From contig CAZRMV010000007.1 in the NCBI GenBank assembly GCA_964601275.1, positions 184,939 through 248,938 on the forward strand: DNA of 64,000 nt, given 5' to 3'. Each line of letters starts with the position of its first letter. The stretch's first letter is position 1. Below the pieces are notes generated by a model, which ran no database searches, was not told where the DNA came from, and worked only from the letters and a program-made list of their open reading frames with translations. The DNA is from JAOZPE01 sp964601275 (lineage in GTDB: Bacteria; Krumholzibacteriota; Krumholzibacteriia; JAJRXK01). Shown in pieces: positions 1-7,500 of this stretch. Both the position numbers and the translations under genes were made by a program.

Positions 1-2
1 GC

Positions 3-1229
3 GTGAGCCGGGTGGCCTTCGACGAGGAACGGCTCGACTACGAAACCGACTTCCGCGGGGTGGCGATCTTCGACCCCGATACCCGTTTGAAGATCGTGGG
101 CAAGGAAAAGGAGACCCGCAATATCACCAATATCCAGCTCAAGGCCGACACGAGGATCTACCGCTCGATCCGCGCCAGCCTGAGCTATGGATTCGATCGC
201 AAGGAGACCCAGTACATCCTCAGTCAACAGGGCTTCATCCCCGAACAGGGCCAGAATTTCAACGGCGATCTCTGGTTCCGCTACGCGCGGTCGGGGAGCC
301 TGAAGGTGAACCTCACGTTGAACGAGCGTTGGGACGACCGCCGTCCGGCGGACACCGAGGAGTTCAGGGGCCGGCACTACACCGTGTCCAACGGGGTGTC
401 CTTCTCCATGGACCAGCGTCTGCTGGCCGCCAGCAGCCTGCGCCTGGTCTATGCCCAGGACCTCGCGCAGCAGATCTACGACTATACCCTGGAAACGGGT
501 ACCCAGGACACCGATGTGCTCAGCAATCGATACGAGGCCAAGTTGTCGTCGAAGGCCATCCCCTCGGTGAACGTCGCCCTGGGCAGCTCCTTCAAGACCA
601 CTTCGAACATCTTCCTCGATGCCCTGCAGGTGGCCAACAACAACCGCGATCTGAACACCTGGAAGGTCACCGGGGACTACAGCTGGAAGTTGTCGCCGGC
701 GGTGACCTTCGGCCAGAGCTACCAGCTGAGCATCGACTACACCGATTACCACTATTCCTATGTCGAGCAGGTCGACCGGCGCGACAAGTTCTACAAGCGC
801 ACCCAGATGAAGACCGACCTGGACATCACCTTTCCCGGGGCGGTGGACTTCTCGGTGAGCCACGTGGTCGACCGGACCCGTGGCGGAACCAAGCAACTGG
901 TCAACGGGGTGGAGAGCCTCTCCTACACCGATGACGCCACCCGGCGTCAGGACGAGCAACGCTTGAACCTCGCCATGCACATCCCGCTCTTCGGCTATAC
1001 CTTCTCGGTGGAGACGAGCCGGGTGTTCCGCACCCTGCGGGGCGAGGACGAGGAGCGGCAGGGGGACCTGAGGATCGGCCTCTCCGGGCAGAGCCGATTC
1101 CTGCATGATCGCCTGGTGCTGGGTCTGGACATGGGCTACGTCTGGGCCTTCGGGCCCCCGCGGGTCATCCGTATCGACCGTGACCGGCGGTACTTCACCT
1201 CGAACACCTACCTGAGCTGGACCTTCTAG
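3..1229 (+). CDS. C-terminal part of a large outer-membrane beta-barrel protein (5' end outside window)
   Basis: The 408 visible residues have no signal peptide and run to the window edge, so the gene almost certainly starts upstream; the GTG at the edge is only the first possible codon. The sequence is a long series of amphipathic strands with alternating polar and aromatic residues, separated by charged loops. It ends in YLSWTF: a terminal aromatic residue is the usual BamA-recognised end of an outer-membrane barrel. There are no transmembrane helices. It is probably a structural, transport or secretion-type barrel such as a SprA-like cell-surface protein, but the family cannot be fixed from this fragment. 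It lies 9 nt upstream of a lipoprotein gene and may share its transcript. Confidence 0.6.
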   Translation: MSRVAFDEERLDYETDFRGVAIFDPDTRLKIVGKEKETRNITNIQLKADTRIYRSIRASLSYGFDRKETQYILSQQGFIPEQGQNFNGDLWFRYARSGSLKVNLTLNERWDDRRPADTEEFRGRHYTVSNGVSFSMDQRLLAASSLRLVYAQDLAQQIYDYTLETGTQDTDVLSNRYEAKLSSKAIPSVNVALGSSFKTTSNIFLDALQVANNNRDLNTWKVTGDYSWKLSPAVTFGQSYQLSIDYTDYHYSYVEQVDRRDKFYKRTQMKTDLDITFPGAVDFSVSHVVDRTRGGTKQLVNGVESLSYTDDATRRQDEQRLNLAMHIPLFGYTFSVETSRVFRTLRGEDEERQGDLRIGLSGQSRFLHDRLVLGLDMGYVWAFGPPRVIRIDRDRRYFTSNTYLSWTF

Positions 1230-1238
1230 GGGGACGTC

Positions 1239-1841
1239 TTGAAGCCAATACCTCGCACTCGATCTGGTTGGGCTCTTGCGATCCTGCTCCCGGGCCTGGC
1301 GGCGCTGCTTGCCGGCTGCTTCTTCCACACCCGCACACCGGAGCAACCGGTCCTCGGGGGCGGGTGTGACTTCGACTTCCAGTTCAACAACACCTGGGAG
1401 GCGGTCCTGGCCAACATGGAGGGAGCGCTGGAGTGCGGCGAGGCGACCGAGTACCTCAAGGTGATCAATGACCAGTTCCTCTACGTGCCGACCCCTTCGC
1501 TCGTGGGAAACTATCCCAGCGCGTTTGCGACCCCCTGGACCAAGCAGCGTGAGGAGATCTTCATCCAGGACGCGTTCTCGACCGCGCTGTTCTCGGCCAC
1601 GCTCACCGACAGCATCCTCTCCGGTCCGGACGACGACGGGACGAACATCCGTCTCACCGCCCGCTACCACATCCAGGAGGTGGACGCGGCGGGCAATCCG
1701 GTGGGCGCGCTCTACACCGACACCGCCCGCTTCGAGTTCGTGCGCAGTTCCCTCTTCGTGGAACTGACCCTGTGGGAAGACCTGGGGACCGGGCCCTTGC
1801 CCTTCGGCGACCGGCGCGGCCAGCAGGGAGGTGGTGTCTGA
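1239..1841 (+). CDS. Small lipoprotein, NTF2-like fold suspected
   Basis: This 200-aa protein begins at a TTG preceded by the G-rich stretch AGGGGGACG. It has a basic N-terminus, a hydrophobic core and a good lipobox LAGC with the acylated Cys at residue 27, so it should be a membrane-anchored lipoprotein. The body starts with an amphipathic helix (NNTWEAVLANMEGAL) and ends with beta strands closing in LWEDLGTG. The same pattern recurs in the next gene, which ends in KVWEDRG. The layout of one helix pair followed by a curved sheet resembles NTF2/SnoaL-type lipoproteins. No catalytic motif is visible, so function is unknown. It sits between the barrel gene and its apparent paralogue and could be a partner of the barrel. 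Confidence 0.6.
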   Translation: MKPIPRTRSGWALAILLPGLAALLAGCFFHTRTPEQPVLGGGCDFDFQFNNTWEAVLANMEGALECGEATEYLKVINDQFLYVPTPSLVGNYPSAFATPWTKQREEIFIQDAFSTALFSATLTDSILSGPDDDGTNIRLTARYHIQEVDAAGNPVGALYTDTARFEFVRSSLFVELTLWEDLGTGPLPFGDRRGQQGGGV

Positions 1842-1972
1842 GGGCACGTTGTTACTCCCTGTTTCTCTTGATCCGGGCCCCTTGGCCCCCGAATTCCCGC
1901 GGTTCTGGCACGGCCGCTCCCGATTTGGTAAGCTGGATGTCCAGAAGGACACTGATCGGAGGTTTCCATCCC

Positions 1973-2605
1973 ATGTTTTCCACTTCCTCGCAAACCCGGC
2001 ACGTGATGCTCTCGATGGTGCTGGTTCTCGCGCTGGTGTTCAGCAGCGGTTGCGGGATCTTCTCTCCCGACGAGAGCAAGGACACCCCGCCTCCTCCCGG
2101 CGGAGGCGATTTCCAGCCCGCGACCAGCCCCGATCTCCTGATGGAGAATTTCAAGAAGGCCTGGGAGCAGATGAGCATCGTCGAGTACGAGAAGCTGCTC
2201 GCCACGGACTTCTTGTTCTTCTTCGATCCCAACGACAATCTCGATGATTTCGTGGGAGGCCCCAGCTGGGACCGCACCAAGGAGCTGGCGACCGCCACGA
2301 ACATGTTCTCCAACCAGCCGGGCTTCGATCCGGTCAAGCAGGTGGCGATCCCTCCCATCCTGAAGATCGAGTTCACCACCTTCAGCAAGATCAACGATTG
2401 GGCCGATCCGGGCACGGATCCCTTGTACGCGGGCACCATCCGTGCGACCTACAAGGTGGCCATCACCGTGACCCTCCAGGGCTCGGACCAACTCACCCGG
2501 GTCACCGGCGACAACGACTTCTACGTCGAGCCGGTCCAGGTCGACGGCAAGACCCTCTGGGTGATCAAGGTCTGGGAAGACCGGGGACAGGACCTGGGAA
2601 CCTGA
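1973..2605 (+). CDS. Small lipoprotein, paralogue of the preceding gene
   Basis: The start chosen is the ATG with CGGAGG 10 nt upstream; an upstream in-frame extension lacks a signal peptide and is rejected. The 210-aa protein has a hydrophobic N-terminal segment ending in SSGC (Cys27). The -3 residue is Ser rather than Leu, so the lipobox is slightly atypical. A Pro/Gly linker follows, then a domain with the same order as the preceding lipoprotein: a helix with an aromatic-acidic pattern, FFFDP, a long middle region, strands, and a closing WVIKVWEDRG. I infer an NTF2-like fold. A strong terminator directly follows, so this looks like the end of a transcript. No specific role can be assigned. 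Confidence 0.6.
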   Translation: MFSTSSQTRHVMLSMVLVLALVFSSGCGIFSPDESKDTPPPPGGGDFQPATSPDLLMENFKKAWEQMSIVEYEKLLATDFLFFFDPNDNLDDFVGGPSWDRTKELATATNMFSNQPGFDPVKQVAIPPILKIEFTTFSKINDWADPGTDPLYAGTIRATYKVAITVTLQGSDQLTRVTGDNDFYVEPVQVDGKTLWVIKVWEDRGQDLGT

Positions 2606-2641
2606 GTCGTTTCTCTTCCGCTCGTTCCTCCTCGGCAGCGA

Positions 2642-2669
2642 CGCCCCCGCCTTTTCGGCGGGGGCGTTT
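2642..2669 (+). terminator. Rho-independent terminator
   Basis: A perfect 10-bp GC stem, CGCCCCCGCC / GGCGGGGGCG, closes a 5-nt loop and is followed by TTT. It lies 36 nt after the stop of the lipoprotein gene and ends the first transcription unit. Confidence 0.85.
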
Positions 2670-2789
2670 CGCGTTCTCCCGCGTGGACGGGCAAGGCCCC
2701 CGCGTGCTAGAAGAGACCATTCCCCCGAGGCGGCCCGTTCCCGGCAGAGGCCGAGCCCCTCGACGCACCCCGCTTGGAGATCCACTGCG

Positions 2790-3962
2790 ATGCCTCCTGC
2801 CCGCAAGCGTTCCTCGAAGGCCCGCCGCGTCGATCGTGCCCTCTCGACCGCCTTGTGGTGGCTCCTCGGGATGGCGGGGGTGGGGGTGGCCGGGCTCGTG
2901 TGGCTGCAAGGCGATGCGGGACAGATCTGGCTCGCCGAACGGGGGGTGGAGAGCGCGAGGGAGCGCTGTTCCATCCGCTTCGAGGAAGCGGTGCTCCAGG
3001 GGCTGGCCGATTGCGGGGTGCCGCGCGACAGCATCACGATCCGGCCGGGCCACCCCACCCTCATCGAGGTGGGCGCCAGCGGGGATCTGCGGCGTCTGAA
3101 CCTGGCGATCACCCTGCGCCTGGAAGAAAGCGGGGGGAAGGTGCGCTGGGGCGAACGCTGGGAGAAGGACACTTCGTCGGTGCTGGAGCTGCGCCTGGGG
3201 GGGCGGGACTATCTCACCCACCGCCTCCTGGCCCGTTGGGGGCCCCGCGCGGATCGCCTGGAGCCTCCCCCGCCGCCGGCGGGTCTGCTCGCGATCGTGA
3301 TCGATGACTTCGGGCACAATCTCAACCCGGTCGCCCGCTCCCTCCTCGATCTGCCGGTGCCCATCACCGTGGCCATCCTTCCCGGACGTCCCCGGAGCCT
3401 GAAGGTCCTGACGGAAGCTGAGCGGGCCGGCAAGGAGGCCATCCTCCACATGCCCATGCAGCCGGTCGACGGATCCAGCCCCGGCCCCGGACCCCTGGCC
3501 CTGACCGTGGACATGACCCCGGAGCAGGTCCGCGCGGCCGTTGCGCGGTGCCTGGACGGGCTGCCGGAGGTCGTGGGCCTGAACAACCACATGGGCAGCG
3601 AGTTCACCCAGCATCGCCCCCTGATGGACGCGGTGATGGACATCCTGGCCCGACGGGGGCTCTTCTTCCTCGACAGTCTCACCACCCCCCGTTCCCGGGG
3701 CTACGAGGCCGCCCGGGTCCGAGGGGTCCCCGCCCTGCGCAACGATCTCTTCCTCGACCTGGACATCGACGACCCCTCGAAGATCCGCCAGAGGCTCCAG
3801 CGGCTGATCGAGAGGGCCAGGGAGAAGGGGATGGCAGTGGGGATCGGCCACCCGACTCCAGCCACCCTCCAGGTGCTCCAGGAGGTGCTTCCCGCTCTCG
3901 ATCCCACCGACGTCCGGTGCGTCTTCCTCAGCGAGCTGGTGCGGGAGAGGTCTTCGAGCTGA
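2790..3962 (+). CDS. Divergent polysaccharide deacetylase (YibQ/DUF610 family)
   Basis: This 390-aa protein has one N-terminal membrane segment (about residues 23-40), a poorly conserved periplasmic stretch, and a C-terminal NodB-like domain from about residue 165. Visible family motifs in order are IVIDDFG, HMPMQP, NNHMGS, FLDSLT and a final GIGHP. These carry the acidic and histidine positions characteristic of the divergent polysaccharide deacetylase family (PF04748, E. coli YibQ). The substrate is not known; an envelope polysaccharide or peptidoglycan is likely. The ATG start is supported by TTGGAGA 10 nt upstream. The gene stands alone: a terminator lies before it, and a new promoter follows 14 nt after it. 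Confidence 0.88.
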   Translation: MPPARKRSSKARRVDRALSTALWWLLGMAGVGVAGLVWLQGDAGQIWLAERGVESARERCSIRFEEAVLQGLADCGVPRDSITIRPGHPTLIEVGASGDLRRLNLAITLRLEESGGKVRWGERWEKDTSSVLELRLGGRDYLTHRLLARWGPRADRLEPPPPPAGLLAIVIDDFGHNLNPVARSLLDLPVPITVAILPGRPRSLKVLTEAERAGKEAILHMPMQPVDGSSPGPGPLALTVDMTPEQVRAAVARCLDGLPEVVGLNNHMGSEFTQHRPLMDAVMDILARRGLFFLDSLTTPRSRGYEAARVRGVPALRNDLFLDLDIDDPSKIRQRLQRLIERAREKGMAVGIGHPTPATLQVLQEVLPALDPTDVRCVFLSELVRERSSS

Positions 3963-3976
3963 AGGATTCGCCCGCG

Positions 3977-4004
3977 TTGACAGGGGGGAGCGGCTCGCTA
4001 TACT
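3977..4004 (+). promoter_or_regulatory. Sigma70-type promoter for secD-secF
   Basis: The -35 TTGACA (3977-3982) is a perfect match. A 16-bp spacer leads to the -10 TATACT (3999-4004). It is the only promoter-like sequence between the deacetylase gene and secD and predicts a leader of about 145 nt. Confidence 0.8.
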
Positions 4005-4031
4005 GGTTGGGTTTGCGCGGCGGGAAGTCCC

Positions 4032-4077
4032 CCGTTCCCGGAACGGTCGCCCCTGGGCCCTTCCGGCGAGGCCGGAA
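4032..4077 (+). promoter_or_regulatory. Two-hairpin structured leader of secD
   Basis: Two perfect stem-loops lie in the predicted 5' leader: CCGTTC-CCG-GAACGG (4032-4046) and TTCCGGC-GAG-GCCGGAA (4061-4077). Neither is followed by a T-run, so they are not simple terminators. A regulatory role (mRNA stability or translational control of secD) is inference only. Confidence 0.4.
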
Positions 4078-4156
4078 TCCTCGCGGCCCCACGTCTGGAA
4101 CCCGATGAACCTCCCTTGGCCTGGGCTCGCCCCACCGCCGGACGGGTGGAGATGGA

Positions 4157-5884
4157 ATGAAACGATCACTGCAGATCAAGGCCGCCCTCGTGGTGGTCCT
4201 CACAATCTGGGCTCTCATCAGCCTCTGGCCGACCATCCGCCTGAGCCGGATGAGCCCGCAGGAGCAGGCCGAGATGGCGTCGACGCCCGAAGGCATGTCC
4301 AAGTTGGACCGGCTCCACGCCAAGGCCATCAAGCGGGGCCTCGACCTCCAGGGCGGGATGTATCTCGTTCTCGACATCGACACCAAGTCGGTGGAGGAAG
4401 GAACCAGTGAGGACGCGGTCAAGCGCACCCTCGAGATCCTCCGCAACCGCATCGACCAGTTCGGGGTCAGCGAACCCGATGTCCGCCAGGAGGGAACCTC
4501 GCGGATCATCGTCCAGCTTCCCGGCCTGCAGGACGCCGAGCGCGCCAAGCGCCTCATCGGGCGTACCGCGCGGCTGGAATTCCGGATGGTGAGGGAAGGC
4601 GCGGAGGTGACCAGCCTCGTCGCCCGGTTGGACAAGGCCCTGGCCGGCAAGAAGGTGGCCCAGGAGGCATTGAAGGAACTCGACGAGGAGCAGGAGCCGG
4701 CCGATTCCACCGCGCCGGCGGACAGTACGGTGAGCCCCGCCGAAGCCGACAGCTCGCAGGGCGGCCTCTTGAGCGACCTGGGAGGGGAGGAATCGCCCAA
4801 CGACGAGTACGGGGACTGGGCCACCCAGCACCCCTTGAGTTCGCTGATGGGTCCCTTCCTGAAGAACCGAGGCGCGTTCCCGGTTTCCGAGGAGAACCGC
4901 CCCGCCGTCGACAAGCTGTTGGCTTCCCCCGAGGCGCAGCGCATCATCCCCCGCGACGTCGAATTCCTGTGGGGCAGCGAGAAGCTCACCGGCGACAACG
5001 GACGTCCCGCGGAACTGCTGTATCTCGTGGACAAGAGAATCGAGTTGACCGGCGGTGAGATCCGCAACGCCGGTGTCTCCCCCGACCCGGACCGGCCTCC
5101 CTTGTTGATGGTCAATCTCGGCCTGAGCCGGCGGGGAGGCATCAAGTTCGCCAATGTCACCGGGGCCAACGTAGGGCGAAAACTCGCCATCGTGTTGGAC
5201 GGGGTGGTGATCAGCGCCCCGAACATCAAGACCCGGATTCCCAACGGGCAAGCGGTGATCAGCGGTGGCTTCGCCACCGACACCGAGGCGCGCGACCTCG
5301 CCCTGATGCTGCGGGCGGGCGCTTTGCCGGTGGACGTGCGCATCGCCGAGGAACGGACGGTGGGCCCCAGCCTGGGTCAGGACTCCATCCGCCGCGGCGT
5401 CAACGCGGCCTTGATCGGCGGCATCCTGGTGGTGCTGTTCATCATCGTCTATTACCGGATCGCCGGAGTGGTGGCCGCCGCCGGTCTGTTCATCACCCTG
5501 CTGCTGCTGATGGGCATCCTCGCCCAGTTGCACCTGACGCTCACCCTTCCCGGCATCGCGGGGATCATCCTGACGGTGGGAATGGCGGTCGACGCCAACG
5601 TGCTCATCTTCGAGCGCGTCCGTGAGGAACTGCGGGCGGGCAAGTCGGTGCGCGCCGCGATCGACGCGGGCTACGCCAATGCCACCCGCACCATCGTCGA
5701 CGCCAACATCACCACCTTCATCGCCGCGGTGGTGCTCTACTACTTCGGGACCGGCCCCATCAAGGGCTTCGCGGTCACCTTGAGCATCGGAATCCTGACC
5801 AGCATGTTCTCGGCGCTGGTCTTCTCCCGAACGGTCTATGACTTCTGGCTCGTGGGGCGCAACCCCCGCCGCCTGAGCATCTGA
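4157..5884 (+). CDS. secD: Protein translocase subunit SecD
   Basis: SecD partners SecF in the inner membrane and uses proton motive force to pull exported proteins through SecYEG. The 575-aa sequence shows an N-terminal membrane helix, the GLDLQGGMYLVLDID motif, the NRIDQFGVSEPDVRQEG repeat of the P1 domain, and then five C-terminal membrane helices with GMAVDANVLIFERVREELR and the following TFIAAVVLYYFGTGPIKGFA. An acidic, Ser/Thr/Ala-rich low-complexity stretch (about residues 175-220) inside the periplasmic region is longer than in E. coli-type proteins. The ATG follows GGTGGAG. secF follows after 17 nt. No yajC precedes it, unlike many genomes. Confidence 0.97.
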   Translation: MKRSLQIKAALVVVLTIWALISLWPTIRLSRMSPQEQAEMASTPEGMSKLDRLHAKAIKRGLDLQGGMYLVLDIDTKSVEEGTSEDAVKRTLEILRNRIDQFGVSEPDVRQEGTSRIIVQLPGLQDAERAKRLIGRTARLEFRMVREGAEVTSLVARLDKALAGKKVAQEALKELDEEQEPADSTAPADSTVSPAEADSSQGGLLSDLGGEESPNDEYGDWATQHPLSSLMGPFLKNRGAFPVSEENRPAVDKLLASPEAQRIIPRDVEFLWGSEKLTGDNGRPAELLYLVDKRIELTGGEIRNAGVSPDPDRPPLLMVNLGLSRRGGIKFANVTGANVGRKLAIVLDGVVISAPNIKTRIPNGQAVISGGFATDTEARDLALMLRAGALPVDVRIAEERTVGPSLGQDSIRRGVNAALIGGILVVLFIIVYYRIAGVVAAAGLFITLLLLMGILAQLHLTLTLPGIAGIILTVGMAVDANVLIFERVREELRAGKSVRAAIDAGYANATRTIVDANITTFIAAVVLYYFGTGPIKGFAVTLSIGILTSMFSALVFSRTVYDFWLVGRNPRRLSI

Positions 5885-5901
5885 GGGACGGGGAACCCAT
5901 C

Positions 5902-6840
5902 ATGCAGTTCTTGACCAATACGCACATCAACTTCATCGCCGCCCGCCGGTACGCCATCGTCCTCTCGGTGTTGATGATCCTGGCCGGGATCGTCTCTTTG
6001 GTGGTCAAACACGGGCCGCGGCTCTCCATCGACTTCCGCGGAGGCAGCATCGTCGAGTTGAAGGTCGACCCTGCGGTCGACGTGGGGAAAATCCGCGCCG
6101 CGCTCAAGGAGGGCGGAGTGAAGGCCACCCAGGTGACGACCTTCGGCGGTCCCGACGAGATCCTCATCTACATCGACAAGACCGACGCGGCCGACGTGGT
6201 CACCGCCGATCACAAGACGGTGCGGCAGGTGGTGGCCGAAGCCTTCCCCGATCACACCGTCGAGCTGCGGCGCGAGGAAACGGTGGGGCCGAAGATCGGC
6301 GAGGAGCTTCGCAAGGGGGCGACCAACGCCATCTTCGTCTCACTGGTGCTGATCGTGCTCTATCTCACCCTGCGCTTCGTGTTCAACTTCGGCCTGGCCG
6401 CCGTTCTCACCCTGGTGCACGACGTCCTCATCACCCTCGGGCTGTTCTCCCTGCTCGACAAGGAGATCAGTCTGAGCATCGTGGCCGCCTTCCTGACCAT
6501 CATCGGGTACTCGTTGAACGATACCATCGTGGTCTTCGACCGGATCCGGGAGAACATGAGACTGCGAAGGAAGGAAAGCTACGACGAGGTGATCAACCGC
6601 AGCATCAACGAAACCCTCAGCCGGACGATCATCACCTCGCTCACCACGCTCTTCGTGGCGGCCATGCTGTTCGCGGTGGGCGGCCCGGTGATCCACGATT
6701 TCGCGTTCGCGTTGACCATCGGCGTGATCGTGGGAACCTACTCGTCCATCTACGTGGCCAGCCCATTGCTCGTGGTGTGGTACAAGTGGCGCTCGACCGA
6801 CCGCAAGCGGGGACGGCGGCCGCGGAAGGCCTCCGCCTGA
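5902..6840 (+). CDS. secF: Protein translocase subunit SecF
   Basis: This 312-aa protein has one N-terminal membrane helix, the SecF periplasmic motif SIDFRGG, and the SecD/SecF core from about residue 130: VGPKIGEELRKGA, a five-helix bundle, LTIIGYSLNDTIVVFDRIREN, and SINETLSRTIITSLTTL. Length is normal for SecF. It forms a complex with SecD at SecYEG and probably shares its promoter, starting 17 nt after the secD stop. Confidence 0.97.
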   Translation: MQFLTNTHINFIAARRYAIVLSVLMILAGIVSLVVKHGPRLSIDFRGGSIVELKVDPAVDVGKIRAALKEGGVKATQVTTFGGPDEILIYIDKTDAADVVTADHKTVRQVVAEAFPDHTVELRREETVGPKIGEELRKGATNAIFVSLVLIVLYLTLRFVFNFGLAAVLTLVHDVLITLGLFSLLDKEISLSIVAAFLTIIGYSLNDTIVVFDRIRENMRLRRKESYDEVINRSINETLSRTIITSLTTLFVAAMLFAVGGPVIHDFAFALTIGVIVGTYSSIYVASPLLVVWYKWRSTDRKRGRRPRKASA

Positions 6841-7006
6841 GGCGCTCTGCTCGATTCCGGCTGGTTTCGGCCGTTTCCGCCCCGGTGGAGACGGCCGTTC
6901 TCGTCGAAGGATGGTTCGGGGGGAGCGAGGTGTCCCTCGGGGCCTTCCGGTGGTATCCTGTAGGCTGCAGGAGACGCCGCCCCAGGATCGGCAGCCCGGA
7001 GAGGAC

Positions 7007-7471
7007 ATGACCATGCGGTCCATCTTGAATGCAATGGCGGTGGTGATCCTGTCGGCGGGACTTGTCGGGGCGCGGGCGGCAACGGACACCTCCCGAACCA
7101 AAGGTGATCCCGGCCTCGCCATCGAGGCCCTCATGACGTCCTTCGTGGAAGAGGATGTCGAGGGCTTCGTGGCCTTTCTCCCCGGGACGGAGATTCCCTT
7201 CGAGCTCAGCCTGGAGGCGAAATCCCGGGGCAAGGACGACCGGGAGATCCGCCGGAGCCGCGAGCAGATCCACTATCTGTTGCAGGACTTCTTCTCAAAG
7301 GTGGAGATTGAGGATGTGCGCTTTGAGCGCTCCACCGGCGGGGCCGGGCCGAACGATCTCCACGGGGTCCTCCGGCTCCTCCTCAAGGACTCTTCTTCCC
7401 GCCGCCTGTATCTCCACTTGCGCCGGATGAAGGGGCGTTGGAAGGTGGCCGAACTGAGAGCCTTGCCCTGA
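7007..7471 (+). CDS. Secreted DUF4783-like protein
   Basis: The start is the ATG with CGGAGAGG just upstream; an upstream in-frame extension has no signal sequence. The 154-aa protein has a short signal peptide ending near GARA. A small alpha+beta domain follows, with EALMTSFVEEDVEGF, LLQDFF, and terminal strands ending GRWKVAELRAL. This order resembles the NTF2-like DUF4783 secreted proteins. No catalytic residues are evident. It lies between secF and the large kinase gene, whose start is only 29 nt downstream, so the three may be co-transcribed. The family call is from memory of the pattern and is moderate. Confidence 0.55.
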   Translation: MTMRSILNAMAVVILSAGLVGARAATDTSRTKGDPGLAIEALMTSFVEEDVEGFVAFLPGTEIPFELSLEAKSRGKDDREIRRSREQIHYLLQDFFSKVEIEDVRFERSTGGAGPNDLHGVLRLLLKDSSSRRLYLHLRRMKGRWKVAELRALP

Positions 7472-7500
7472 TCCGCTCCTCTGCTTCCGGTGCGCCTGCG

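Noticed and set aside
1876..1900. Terminator hairpin GGGCC-CCTT-GGCCC after the first lipoprotein
   Set aside because: Short stem, no T-run.
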